Shown: positions 44,606 through 53,120 of the stretch, in pieces
How positions within the stretch are numbered: the first letter of the stretch is position 1
Layout of the letters: each line of letters begins with the position of its first letter
NCBI RefSeq assembly: GCF_000215955.2
Contig: NZ_AFNV02000005.1
Location: 62,001 to 126,000 of the forward strand
Length of the DNA: 64,000 bases
Direction of reading: 5' to 3'
Origin: Salinisphaera shabanensis E1L3A
GTDB lineage: Bacteria > Pseudomonadota > Gammaproteobacteria > Nevskiales > Salinisphaeraceae
Made by a program: the position numbers and the translations under genes
Notes under the pieces: model-generated
Database searches by the model: none
What the model was told of the DNA's origin: nothing
Seen by the model: only the letters and a program-made list of their open reading frames with translations

Positions 44606-46537
44606 TCAGTTGCTGGCTTGTCGATCGTTGCCGGCAGAAGCACTCTGGGACTGGTACTCGCCAGTCTGGATGTCCTTCGTATACGGGCTCTCGCCGTCGA
44701 GCGAGAAGGCAATGAAGCCGCCGCCCATCTGGGTATGGTTGGCCAGTTCCTTGAACGCGCCCACCGCACCGAGACCGGCCGACGGGTCGTTCAGATCGAA
44801 GACCAGGCCCACACCCGGCCAGCCGCCGACGCCGTAGTTGATGCCGACGTACTGAGTGCCGTCATGCATGTAGGTAATCGGGTGCCCGATCACGCCGGAC
44901 GGCAGCTTGAACTTCCATAGCAGTTCGCCGGTACGCGAGTCGCGCGCCTTGATGAAGCCATCCAGCGTGCCGTAGAACACGAGGTTGCCAGCGGTCGCCG
45001 TAGTGCCGCCCCAGACCGCAAAGCGCTCCATGACTTCCCATTTGAAGTCGCCGGTCTTGGCGTCATACGCCTTGACCTGCCCCGAACCGGTGCCTTCTTC
45101 GCGATTGCCCTTCGGGCCCGGATAGGTCCACACATTGGCGCCCACGAAGAACTGACCGGCACGGTAGGGCAGCATGTAGGGCTCCCAGTCCATGCACAGG
45201 TGGTTCATGCCGATGAAGAACAGCTGCTGATTGGGGTCGTAGGAGTCTACGCCCTGGTTGTGATAGCCCATCGCCGAGGGGCAGATATCCTTCGAGCGAT
45301 GATCCATACGGGTGCCGTATTCCGGGTCGCGTACCGGCTGGCCGGATTCCATATCGACATGCTTCACCCAGTTGACGGTATCGTCCATCTTGTCGGCACG
45401 CACCAGGTCGCCGTTGGTCCGGTCGAGGCTATAGAGAATGCCGTTGCGATCCGGATGGGTCAGCAGCTTGCGCTTCTCGCCGTCGATCTCCTGTTCGGAG
45501 AGCATCATCACGTTGACGCCGGCATAGTCCCATTCGTCGTGTGGCGTCTTCTGATAGCCGAACTTCGCTTCGCCGGTTTCCAGATCGCGACCGAAAATGG
45601 TCATCGTCCACTTGTTGTCGCCCGGACGCATGGTCTCGTTCCAGGGCGCCGGGTTGCCGGAACCGTAATAGAACAGCTCTTCTTCCGGATCATAGGCGTA
45701 CCAGCCCCAGTTGGTGCCGCCGCCGATCTTCCAGGCGTCGCCTTCCCAGGTCTTGGTGCCGAGGCCCTCCTGACCATATTGGGGATTATTGATGTTGAAA
45801 TCGTCGGCAAGCAGCAGATCCTCGTCCGGGCCGGTGGCATAGGCACGCCACTCCTGTTCGCCGGTTTTGACGTTAAAAGCTGTGACCACGCCGCGAACAC
45901 CGAGCTCCGCGCCGGAGGAACCGACGATCACCTTGTCCTTGACCACATACGGCGACTGGGTGAGCGTCTGGCCGACCGACGGGTCCATGACTTCCAGCTT
46001 CCAATACTGCTCGCCGGTCTCGGCGTTGAGGGCCAGCAGATGGCCGTCGAGCAGCGTTTCGATCACCAGCGGCGGCGTATCGCCGTCGCCCGGATAGTAG
46101 GCCAACCCGCGGTTGACCACGTCACAGCAGGCCACCGAGCGTGCGGCCGGATCCTGCTTGGGCTTGTACTGCCATACGATCCGGTTGGGGTCGTCCAGGT
46201 CAAGCGCGAACACGTTGTTCGGATACGGCCCGTTGATGTACATCATGCCGTCGACAACGATCGGCGCGCCTTCATGGCCGTTGAGCACACCGGTGGAAAA
46301 CGACCAGGCCGGCGTCAGATTCTGAACGTTCTCTGCGTTGACCTGGGTGGATTCGCTGAAATGGTTGCAGTCGTAGTTCTTACACTGCATGACCCAGTTT
46401 TCTTCGCTCTGGGACAGTTCGTTTAGCTTGTCGCCTTGGCTTTGCTGTGCTGTCGCGGGTACCGCCGCCAGACAGACTGAAACCGTAGCCAGAGCAAAAC
46501 AACCCTGACGTATCGACGTACGCCTTGCTCGTGCCAT
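44606..46537 (-). CDS. mxaF: Methanol dehydrogenase large (alpha) subunit, Ca-dependent PQQ enzyme
   Basis: The 643-residue protein has a signal peptide ending VPATAQQ and the eight-bladed PQQ propeller. Catalytic features are the adjacent cysteines C137-C138 ([11 protein letters not shown]), E211, N295 and the base D337 in DEWDYAGVN. The residue two after the base is Ala (A339); lanthanide XoxF enzymes have Asp there, so this is the calcium type, in agreement with mxaI and mxaG in the operon. It oxidises methanol to formaldehyde in the periplasm. A GAGGAGA ribosome site and an A-rich leader precede it, fitting strong expression. Confidence 0.97.
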   Translation of the reverse strand: MARARRTSIRQGCFALATVSVCLAAVPATAQQSQGDKLNELSQSEENWVMQCKNYDCNHFSESTQVNAENVQNLTPAWSFSTGVLNGHEGAPIVVDGMMYINGPYPNNVFALDLDDPNRIVWQYKPKQDPAARSVACCDVVNRGLAYYPGDGDTPPLVIETLLDGHLLALNAETGEQYWKLEVMDPSVGQTLTQSPYVVKDKVIVGSSGAELGVRGVVTAFNVKTGEQEWRAYATGPDEDLLLADDFNINNPQYGQEGLGTKTWEGDAWKIGGGTNWGWYAYDPEEELFYYGSGNPAPWNETMRPGDNKWTMTIFGRDLETGEAKFGYQKTPHDEWDYAGVNVMMLSEQEIDGEKRKLLTHPDRNGILYSLDRTNGDLVRADKMDDTVNWVKHVDMESGQPVRDPEYGTRMDHRSKDICPSAMGYHNQGVDSYDPNQQLFFIGMNHLCMDWEPYMLPYRAGQFFVGANVWTYPGPKGNREEGTGSGQVKAYDAKTGDFKWEVMERFAVWGGTTATAGNLVFYGTLDGFIKARDSRTGELLWKFKLPSGVIGHPITYMHDGTQYVGINYGVGGWPGVGLVFDLNDPSAGLGAVGAFKELANHTQMGGGFIAFSLDGESPYTKDIQTGEYQSQSASAGNDRQASN

Positions 46538-46604
46538 GTGCTGATCTCCTCTTTGCGCTTATTGTTTTGTTTTGTTTTTTTCATCTCGCGATGACCGCGA
46601 CGAC

Positions 46605-46623
46605 GCTCTAATAGGTATAGAGC
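46605..46623. promoter_or_regulatory. Dyad upstream of mxaF (candidate response-regulator site)
   Basis: GCTCTA (46605-46610) and TAGAGC (46618-46623) are separated by 7 bases, 68 bp before the mxaF start codon. This lies in the 411-bp divergent interval 46538-46948 between mxaF and the LuxR-type regulator. Besides this, the interval holds an AT-rich, poly-T/A leader next to mxaF. I see no gene in it. Confidence 0.4.
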
Positions 46624-46948
46624 AACACCCGATTCGCCGATACGGCCGAAAACCACCGATCTACTTGAGTCGTTTCCCATTTCTCGCGTCTTTATTTCTT
46701 GCACGATTGGGACATATTCCCGACTGGAGCCGGCACGCAAAGGCTGCGGAGGCAATACGGCAGCCGACGCAGGCCGATATCGGGCGAGGATAAATCCGAC
46801 GCACGGGTTTACCGCCCGGACAGCACCGCAACATCGGGATCGCGCAGCGACTTCATTACGGGAGAAAGTCCCGGCGACCTATTGGCTAGCATTGTGGCCA
46901 ACAGACGTAGCCGCGACGGCTACCCTCACTGCAACCCGAAGTTCGCCT

Positions 46949-47644
46949 ATGAATACATCGATACTGCTGGTGGACGACCACGAAATCGTGCGGCGTGGGT
47001 GCCGCGAACTGCTCGCGCACGGCGACTACCACGTAACCCATGAAGCCGCGTCCGGCGAAAAGGCATGGCGGCTGTTCCTGTCCGAGTCCCCGCGCGTGAT
47101 CGTGCTGGATCTGTCGATGGACAATATGGGTGGTCTCGAAATCGTCCGACGCGTACACGCCCACGACACGCGTACCGCGGTGCTGGTGTTCACCATGCAC
47201 GATGATCCAACCTATGCCACGCGTGCGCTCAAGGCCGGCGCCATGGGCTATATCACCAAGACCAGCCCGCCGGAGAGCCTGCTGGAAGGCATCGAGAAAG
47301 TACTCAAGGGCTCGATCTATCTCAGCCAGGACATCGCCCAGGCGATCGCGTTGAGCGAGCTGTCGATACACGACAACCCCGTCAAGGCGCTTTCGGCACG
47401 CGAGTTCGAGGTATTCCAGCTTCTTGTCGACGGCCACAGCAATCCGCAGATTGCGCAGACCTTGTCGTTAAGCCATAAGTCGGTATCGAACTACGTGCTT
47501 CGCATAAAGCACAAGCTGGCGGCCGACAGCATTGCCGACCTCGTGCGACTGGCCATCAATCAGGGGCTGACCAAGCATAACGTGGTGCCCGACCGACGCC
47601 CGAGCCGGTCGCGTTCCGGGCGCCACCCTTCATCCATGGCTTGA
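46949..47644 (+). CDS. NarL/LuxR-type response regulator, probably of the methanol oxidation genes
   Basis: The 231-residue protein has a receiver domain (ILLVDDHEIVRRG, phospho-acceptor D54 in VLDLSMDNMGG, K104 in YITKTS) and a C-terminal LuxR helix-turn-helix (ALSAREFEVFQLLVDGHSNP, then LSLSHKSVSNYVLRIKHKL). ATG 46949 gives the canonical N-terminus. It is divergent from mxaF, in the position of MxaB/MoxX-type regulators. The orphan histidine kinase at the far end of the mxa cluster is of the matching HisKA_3 type. Confidence 0.93.
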   Translation: MNTSILLVDDHEIVRRGCRELLAHGDYHVTHEAASGEKAWRLFLSESPRVIVLDLSMDNMGGLEIVRRVHAHDTRTAVLVFTMHDDPTYATRALKAGAMGYITKTSPPESLLEGIEKVLKGSIYLSQDIAQAIALSELSIHDNPVKALSAREFEVFQLLVDGHSNPQIAQTLSLSHKSVSNYVLRIKHKLAADSIADLVRLAINQGLTKHNVVPDRRPSRSRSGRHPSSMA

Positions 47645-47703
47645 CTGAACGCCGTGCAGACCCAACCTTGGGAATAACACTCATACCGGCGCGCCCCAAG
47701 GCC

Positions 47704-48120
47704 ATGGATACACAGATCGAGCAACTCAAGGCCACGTTCGAGATGCTGCCCGACTGGGAGGAACGCTATCGCTTCATCATCGATCTGGGTCGCAAGCTCG
47801 AGCCGCTAGACGACGAAGAGCGCAACGAGGCCACCCGTGTGCGCGGCTGCATGAGCCAGGTATGGCTCGTGGCCGACGAAAGCGAGGACGACCGGCTGCA
47901 TTTTCGCGGCGACTCGGATGCGCATATCGTGCGCGGCCTGATCGGCGTTCTGTTGATGATCTATTCCGACAAGACGCCGCGCGAGATCGCCGAGATCGAT
48001 ATCAACCAGATATTCACCGATCTCAATCTCGAACAGCACATCACCATGAACCGGCGCAACGGCCTTTATTCGATGGTAGAAACCATCCAGCGTACCGCCA
48101 ATCGGCAGCTCGATTCCTAA
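47704..48120 (+). CDS. sufE: SufE-family sulfur acceptor
   Basis: The 138-residue protein matches SufE/CsdE: the N-terminal LKATFEMLPDWEERYRFIID, the sulfur-accepting cysteine in VRGCMSQVWL and the C-terminal RNGLYSMVETI. It accepts persulfide from a SufS/CsdA desulfurase during Fe-S cluster assembly. The desulfurase gene is not in view. ATG 47704 matches the family N-terminus. It may be cotranscribed with the response regulator 60 bp upstream. Confidence 0.93.
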   Translation: MDTQIEQLKATFEMLPDWEERYRFIIDLGRKLEPLDDEERNEATRVRGCMSQVWLVADESEDDRLHFRGDSDAHIVRGLIGVLLMIYSDKTPREIAEIDINQIFTDLNLEQHITMNRRNGLYSMVETIQRTANRQLDS

Positions 48121-48208
48121 TCTTCGCTACGATCGGCTATGCTGCGGCGTCGATTCACGCCGCGCCTTGTTCTAGGCTTTCATGCGCGGCCTGCGCAGGA
48201 AATAGGCC

Positions 48209-48979
48209 ATGTCCAAGAATCGCCCCGTCGCTCTGATTACCGGCTCGTCTTCCGGCATTGGTGCGGCCACCGCCCGCCTGCTCGCCGAACGCGGCTACAA
48301 CGTGGTCATCAACTATTCACGCAGCGCGGATGCCGCCGAACAGGTCGCCAAAGAATGCGAAGCGCTGGGCGCCGACACGATCGTGCAGCAGGCCAATGTC
48401 GCCGAAGATGCAGACTGTCGTGCGCTGGCCCAGAGCGCGCTCGATCGCTGGGGCCGTATCGATGCGCTGGTCAACAATGCTGGCACGACACGTTTTTGCG
48501 CGCACGAAAATCTCGAAGGCCTGAGCGCCGAAGATTTCCATACACTCTACGGCGTCAATACCATCGGCGCGTTTCAAATGGTGCGCGCGGTGACACCTAC
48601 GATGCAGCAATCCGGCCAGGGCAGCATCGTAAATGTCGCATCCATTGCCGGCGTAATGGGCTTCGGCAGCTCGATCGCCTATGCCGCTTCCAAGGGCGCG
48701 CTGATCACGATGACCAAATCGCTGGCCCGCGCGCTTGGCCCGGCCATTCGCGTGAATGCGGTATGTCCCGGTTTCGTGCGCGGCAGCTGGCTCGCCGAAG
48801 GCCTGGGTGAAAAGCGCTATAACGCGATGATCGCGCGCTTGGAAGCCAATACGCCGCTCGCGCGCGTGTGTACACCGGAAGATGTCGCTGAATCGATCGC
48901 CTATTTCACAACAGGCGCCGGCATCACAACCGGGGAAACACTACTGCTGGACGGCGGCACCCATCTTGGCCGAATGTAA
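48209..48979 (+). CDS. Short-chain dehydrogenase/reductase
   Basis: The 256-residue SDR has the cofactor motif TGSSSGIGAA, the structural NNAG, and the catalytic triad Ser-Tyr-Lys with YAASKGAL. The loop after the second strand (NYSRSADAAEQ) suggests NADP(H). It resembles FabG-like 3-oxoacyl reductases, but the substrate is unknown and it is not in a fatty-acid operon. It ends 4 bp from a convergent flavoenzyme gene. Confidence 0.9.
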   Translation: MSKNRPVALITGSSSGIGAATARLLAERGYNVVINYSRSADAAEQVAKECEALGADTIVQQANVAEDADCRALAQSALDRWGRIDALVNNAGTTRFCAHENLEGLSAEDFHTLYGVNTIGAFQMVRAVTPTMQQSGQGSIVNVASIAGVMGFGSSIAYAASKGALITMTKSLARALGPAIRVNAVCPGFVRGSWLAEGLGEKRYNAMIARLEANTPLARVCTPEDVAESIAYFTTGAGITTGETLLLDGGTHLGRM

Positions 48980-48983
48980 GCGC

Positions 48984-50159
48984 CTAATAACGCGTTGACG
49001 CCAATGCAGCGCGTGTAAGCCTGTCGATACGGTCATGACCGGTCAGCGCCAGGGTGAGATCAATATCGGCGAGCAGACGGCGTAGTACCTCGGCCACGCC
49101 TTGTTCGCCGGCACAGGCCAGCCCCCAAGCGAATGGCCGCCCGACGAGCACTGCATCCGCGCCGAGGGCAACGGCCTTGAGCACGTCCGCGCCGCGCCGA
49201 ATGCCGCTATCGAAGAGCACGCTCATATGGTCGCCCACGGCATCGACCACGCCAGCCAACGCGTCGATGGCGGCAATACTGCCGTCGACCTGACGCCCGC
49301 CGTGATTCGATACGATCACACCGTCCATGCCGGCCCGCCGCGCGGCCAGCGCGTCTTCGGGGTGCAACACGCCCTTGAGAATGAGCGGCAGGTTGGTGGC
49401 GGCACGCAGTTTGGCCAGATCCGACCAGCTGCGTTCGGGCGAGGCATAGACCTGGGACCAGTGCTTGACGGTGGCCACCACGTCTTCATCCGGCGCTTTG
49501 TCGAGCCCGGCACAGAACACCGGATCGCTGGTGTAGTTGGCCAACCCCTTGCCCTGTAAAAACGGCAGGTAAGCGCCTTCGAGATCGCGCTCACGCCAGG
49601 CTAGCATCTTGGTATCCAGCGTGATGACAATCGCTTCGTAACCGGCCTTCTCGGCGCGTTGTACGAGGCTGGTCGCCAGCTCGTCGTCGTTGGGCCAGTA
49701 CAGCTGATACCAGCCGGTGGTATCACCCAGTTCGCTCTTGACCTGCTCCATCGGATACGACGACACCGTGGACAGAGTCATCGGCACACCGACGTCGGCC
49801 GCGGCGCGCGCGACCGCAAGCTCGGCATCCGGGTGCAGTATTTCCTGTACGCCCAGCGGCGCGAGCATCAGCGGGGTTGCGTGCTTCTTGCCGAGAACCG
49901 TCGTACTCAGATCCCGTTCGCTGACGTCGGTAAGCATGCGCGGAAACAGCGGGTAACGATCAAAGCTGTGGCGGTTGGCCGCCATCGACGCCTCGCCTGC
50001 GCCGCCGGCCACATACCAGTACGCCGCCGGGTCGAGCACTTCGCGCGCCCGCGCTTCCAGATCTTCATAACGCAACGGCAAGATGGGCAATTCGCCCTTG
50101 AGCCCGGCGCTGTAAATACCGAACTGATGATTGCCGTAAGGGGTGTTCGTCCGATCCAC
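48984..50159 (-). CDS. FMN-dependent alpha-hydroxy-acid oxidase (lactate oxidase / 2-monooxygenase type)
   Basis: The 391-residue protein is an FMN alpha-hydroxy-acid dehydrogenase. It has the catalytic-base region VSNHGGRQVDGS, the FMN-binding DSGIRRGADVLKAVALGAD and VGRPFAWGLACAGEQG. The N-terminal GNHQFGIYSAGLKGELPILP and ANYTSDPVFCAG resemble the lactate 2-monooxygenase branch rather than membrane-bound LldD. The probable substrate is lactate or a related 2-hydroxy acid. Confidence 0.88.
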   Translation of the reverse strand: MDRTNTPYGNHQFGIYSAGLKGELPILPLRYEDLEARAREVLDPAAYWYVAGGAGEASMAANRHSFDRYPLFPRMLTDVSERDLSTTVLGKKHATPLMLAPLGVQEILHPDAELAVARAAADVGVPMTLSTVSSYPMEQVKSELGDTTGWYQLYWPNDDELATSLVQRAEKAGYEAIVITLDTKMLAWRERDLEGAYLPFLQGKGLANYTSDPVFCAGLDKAPDEDVVATVKHWSQVYASPERSWSDLAKLRAATNLPLILKGVLHPEDALAARRAGMDGVIVSNHGGRQVDGSIAAIDALAGVVDAVGDHMSVLFDSGIRRGADVLKAVALGADAVLVGRPFAWGLACAGEQGVAEVLRRLLADIDLTLALTGHDRIDRLTRAALASTRY

Positions 50160-50211
50160 CGGCGTGCTCCTCGATCATTGTTTTATTTCGTATGCACCGG
50201 CCGTTCCATAC

Positions 50212-50237
50212 AAAAACAGCCGGCACAAGGCCGGCTG
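50212..50237 (-). terminator. Rho-independent terminator of the yhcB-like gene
   Basis: CAGCCGGC (50217-50224) / GCCGGCTG (50230-50237) with a 5-base loop. On the minus strand the stem is followed by five T residues (50216-50212). It lies about 57 bp after the stop. Confidence 0.85.
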
Positions 50238-50293
50238 AATCAGAACAGCATTTCGTTTTTCACGCAAGCGCGCAGCGCGCCTGCGTGAGGCAG

Positions 50294-50992
50294 CTATTCG
50301 AGGCCGTAGCGCTTGCCGTCCTTTCCTTTCTGTTCCTTATTCCAGGGTCGGTCGTTGGAGGAATCACTGTTCATCACGGTAGCGCGATTGGGCGCGTCCT
50401 TAGCCTCGGCTTTTGCGGCTTCACCAGCTTTATCATCAGCCTTTACCTGGGTACCGGCGGCCCCAGCTTTATCGCTGGTTTTGGCCTGAGTGCCAGCGGC
50501 TTCAGCCGTCTTTGCCGGCTCCGACGGTTGCGTGTCGGCCGGGGTGGCGCGCTGACCCGTACTCTCGGCCGCCGCAGCCGCCGGCTTCGCTTCGGCCGTG
50601 CTTTTGGCGCTTTTATCGCCACCCTGCTTGGATTGCGCTGCCTGCGTATTTGTCGACGACTTGTCGACCGAGGTGTCGCGCGTAATCGCTTCCGGGGCGG
50701 GCGGCGGGGTCACGAGCTTCTCGGGATGCATCTCCGCGAGTTTTTCGGCGCCATCCGCCATGTGCTGATACATATCGCGATAGTCATCGACCATGCGGGA
50801 CATGATCGCCGACGTCTGCTCGAAGTGCTCACGCACGTCGTTCTTGTAGCTGTCGTGCTTTTCCGTGGCCTCCTTCATGGCGACGGATTTCTTGCCACCG
50901 AAACGGCTACCGAGGAAGTAACCAACGATGAGCGCAACGACGGCGCACACGACAACGATCAGAATGAATGCGATAGGGCTCAGATTGGCCAT
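50294..50992 (-). CDS. YhcB/DUF1043 family inner-membrane protein with long low-complexity tail
   Basis: The 232-residue protein has an N-terminal transmembrane helix (FILIVVVCAVVALIVGYFLG) and the YhcB segment EHFEQTSAIMSRMVDDYRDMYQHMA, here only excerpted, followed by ADGAEKLAEM. YhcB (ZapG/LapD) takes part in envelope biogenesis and division in E. coli, where it is about 130 residues. Here ~110 residues rich in Ala, Lys, Thr and Gln follow, with near-repeats such as GTQAKTSDKAGAAGTQVK. The tail is presumably disordered. Confidence 0.85.
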   Translation of the reverse strand: MANLSPIAFILIVVVCAVVALIVGYFLGSRFGGKKSVAMKEATEKHDSYKNDVREHFEQTSAIMSRMVDDYRDMYQHMADGAEKLAEMHPEKLVTPPPAPEAITRDTSVDKSSTNTQAAQSKQGGDKSAKSTAEAKPAAAAAESTGQRATPADTQPSEPAKTAEAAGTQAKTSDKAGAAGTQVKADDKAGEAAKAEAKDAPNRATVMNSDSSNDRPWNKEQKGKDGKRYGLE

Positions 50993-51094
50993 GAAGCGGT
51001 TTCTCCCGGTGCAAAGCGTAAATCGTACTTGCGCCCATACTGTGTCGTCGCGCCGCTAACGGCAAGTCATCGCCATGCAACCTTGGTCGGGGTT

Positions 51095-51176
51095 CAGCGG
51101 TGGACACAACATGACTTTCCATAGCGGGACCCGTTAAATGCGGGCGCGTCGCAGGCAGGACGCAAGCCCACCGCTG
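51095..51176. other. Possible structured RNA or multi-hairpin element
   Basis: A 9-bp outer stem CAGCGGTGG (51095-51103) / CCACCGCTG (51168-51176) encloses two smaller hairpins, CCCG/CGGG (51130-51144) and GCGTC/GACGC (51146-51163). It fills the 238-bp gap between the yhcB-like gene and the CoA-binding protein gene. Strand and function are unknown. Confidence 0.35.
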
Positions 51177-51230
51177 CACGCCGATTGAGCGCCAGCGATG
51201 GGCCTGTTTCAGTCGGGGCGTTGCGGCATA

Positions 51231-51644
51231 TCAGCCCAACAGGCGGCGGTATTCCTTGAGCATGCAGCGGTCCATGACCACCTCGATGCCGGCGTCCACG
51301 GCCTTCTGCGCGGCTTCGTGGTGAATCACGCCTTCCTGGAGCCAGAGCGTGCGCACCCCACGTTCGATGCAGGCATCCACGATCTGGGGCACATGCTCAG
51401 ACGCGCGAAACACATCGACCACGTCGACCATGCCGGTCACGTGCCTCAAGTCCGGAAATGCATTCTCGCCAAGTACCTTGTCTTCGTTCGGATTGACCGG
51501 AACGATATCGAAGCCTTCGCTCTGCAATGCCTCGGCAACACCATACGACGCTCGATCGGGATTGGAGGACAGGCCAATCACAGCCACGCGCCGCGTCTGC
51601 GTCAGGATCTCTCGGATACGGCTATCTTCAGTGATTATCGACAT
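51231..51644 (-). CDS. CoA-binding domain protein (YccU-like)
   Basis: The 137-residue protein is a single Rossmann CoA-binding domain: RRVAVIGLSSNPDRASYGVA, then IVPVNPNEDKVLGENAFPDL and LWLQEGVIHHEAAQKA, ending EVVMDRCMLKEYRRL. This is the YccU pattern, related to succinyl-CoA synthetase alpha domains. Family members are soluble with no settled function. It lies 9 bp downstream of a lipoprotein gene on the same strand. Confidence 0.9.
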   Translation of the reverse strand: MSIITEDSRIREILTQTRRVAVIGLSSNPDRASYGVAEALQSEGFDIVPVNPNEDKVLGENAFPDLRHVTGMVDVVDVFRASEHVPQIVDACIERGVRTLWLQEGVIHHEAAQKAVDAGIEVVMDRCMLKEYRRLLG

Positions 51645-51653
51645 CGGGTTGAA

Positions 51654-52496
51654 CTAGGAAGCGGAATTGAAGTTGTCGGTCACCCGATCGCTGGCCGCGG
51701 CCAACGTATCGATGATCGCTTTCTTGAGCGCCTGGTTGGTCCAGATCAGTTCAGGCTGGCCCTGGAGTGCCGCGTATTCACTCAGCGTGCTGTCCTCGAC
51801 ATTGCGATAGACGAACAACAGCATCAGCGGCACGCGCTGCTCCAGTTTGGCCGAAATATTGGTGCGCGTTTCTGCCACCATCTGTTCGACACGGCTGTTC
51901 TCGACCTGGTACTCGGCGGCCGAGGCCGCGTTGCGCGCACGAATCATGGCTTCGAGCAGGGTGACGTTGAACTCGGTCTGCAACTGGACCACCTGCATGT
52001 TCTCGGCCAGCAGATCGATCTGCCGCAACCGCTGTTTGCGGTCGTCGGTCGCGGGCTGATCGACGAACGCCTTGAAGTTGTCAGCGAAGTTCGGATCACC
52101 CGTGGCCGATTCCAAACCGATCATGCGTGTAGCCAGCGGTGTGTGCAGGGCATCGGCCGCTACCGTCAGCGACCGCTGCTGGTCGTCTTCGGCCGCTGCG
52201 TCCCGCAGACGGTCGAGCACATCCTGCTGCAGCGTTTGCGGATCGTAGGCTTCGTAGACCGCGTCGCGTAGCGCGCTGCGCGTCGCGGTGTCCACGTCCT
52301 CGGGCAGATTCTGATTGAGCGACTGGGTCACGGCCGGCGCGGCCTGCGCAAGCAGGTCCGGCACGTCATACGCAGCCATGACACGGTCGGCGGCGCTTTC
52401 CTGCGCGGCTCTGTCGGCCGGGCCGGTCGCACAACCGGCCAACACGGCAGCAGTCATCAATACGCCAATAAGATAGGATTTCGCTTGCGGTTTCAC
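51654..52496 (-). CDS. Predicted lipoprotein of unknown function
   Basis: The 280-residue protein has a lipoprotein signal with lipobox LAGC (MTAAVLAGCATGP) and a long helical mature part (DVPDLLAQAAPAVTQSLNQN, then RNVEDSTLSEYAALQGQPEL). I do not recognise a domain by name; the LxEYxxF/L-like motif near the C-terminus recalls DUF2059-type periplasmic proteins. Membrane-attached, probably outer membrane by the Ala after Cys. It divides the control region with the plus-strand metallopeptidase-like gene starting 15 bp away. Confidence 0.75.
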   Translation of the reverse strand: MKPQAKSYLIGVLMTAAVLAGCATGPADRAAQESAADRVMAAYDVPDLLAQAAPAVTQSLNQNLPEDVDTATRSALRDAVYEAYDPQTLQQDVLDRLRDAAAEDDQQRSLTVAADALHTPLATRMIGLESATGDPNFADNFKAFVDQPATDDRKQRLRQIDLLAENMQVVQLQTEFNVTLLEAMIRARNAASAAEYQVENSRVEQMVAETRTNISAKLEQRVPLMLLFVYRNVEDSTLSEYAALQGQPELIWTNQALKKAIIDTLAAASDRVTDNFNSAS

Positions 52497-52510
52497 GTTT
52501 CACCTGTGCA

Positions 52511-53053
52511 TTGAGCAATTTGCATACTGTACGCCAAAGCCCCGACCCCGTGCCCGTAACGCAAGGCGTGCTCGCTGTCGAAGCGCTGGGTTTCGACACT
52601 CTTGGCTCGTTTTTCGCCCGCCTGGGTCTGACCCTTGCGCGTGTAAATCCCGGCCAAAGTATCCCCGGCAGCTTCTGGGGCGACGAGGAAGCCGGCCTGA
52701 TCGGCGACACGATCTACGTGCGCGACGACACGCCGGTCCACTCGGCCATGCATGAGGCCGGCCACTATGTGTGTATGGACCAGACGCGACGCGACGGCCT
52801 GCATACCAACGCCGGCGGCACCTACGACGAGGAAAACGCGGTTTGCTATTGGCAGATCCTTGCCAGCGCGCATCTCGACGGTATGGACCACGAGCGCATG
52901 TGTGCCGATATGGATCGCTGGGGCTATACGTTTCGTCTGGGCAGCGCCGCCGCTTGGTTTGCGCAAGACGCCGAAGACGCGCACGCCTGGCTCGTATCCG
53001 CCGGCCTGATCGATGCCGAGAGCGGCGCGCTCATTATTGGCGTACGCCACTGA
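52511..53053 (+). CDS. Conserved hypothetical protein with HEAGH metallopeptidase-like motif
   Basis: The ~180-residue protein contains SAMHEAGHYVCMD, a zinc-type HExxH, in a conserved frame of IPGSFWGDEEAGLIGDTIYV and TYDEENAVCYWQILASAH. I recognise this as a conserved proteobacterial hypothetical family with no assigned function. A third zinc ligand could be one of the downstream Glu residues (DEEN). The start is uncertain: TTG 52511 gives the longest plausible protein. Confidence 0.75.
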   Translation: MSNLHTVRQSPDPVPVTQGVLAVEALGFDTLGSFFARLGLTLARVNPGQSIPGSFWGDEEAGLIGDTIYVRDDTPVHSAMHEAGHYVCMDQTRRDGLHTNAGGTYDEENAVCYWQILASAHLDGMDHERMCADMDRWGYTFRLGSAAAWFAQDAEDAHAWLVSAGLIDAESGALIIGVRH

Positions 53054-53067
53054 GCGCGCGTAAGAAG

Positions 53068-53120
53068 CTCTGATCTATCCATACAAAGCGCCGGCGTAAC
53101 CGGAGGCGAATAGATCAGAG
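53068..53120. repeat. Nested inverted repeat between convergent genes, covering the gpmA stop
   Basis: CTCTGATCTAT (53068-53078) and ATAGATCAGAG (53110-53120) are perfect 11-bp arms. Inside is a second hairpin, CGCCGG / CCGGaGGCG (53089-53108). The right arm includes the gpmA stop codon (53115-53117). No T tracts flank it, so a bidirectional 3' end structure is more likely than a classical terminator. Confidence 0.6.

Noticed and set aside
44606-46537. XoxF (lanthanide) methanol dehydrogenase
   Set aside because: Residue 339 is Ala rather than Asp, and mxaI and mxaG are in the operon, so the calcium MxaF type is the better call.
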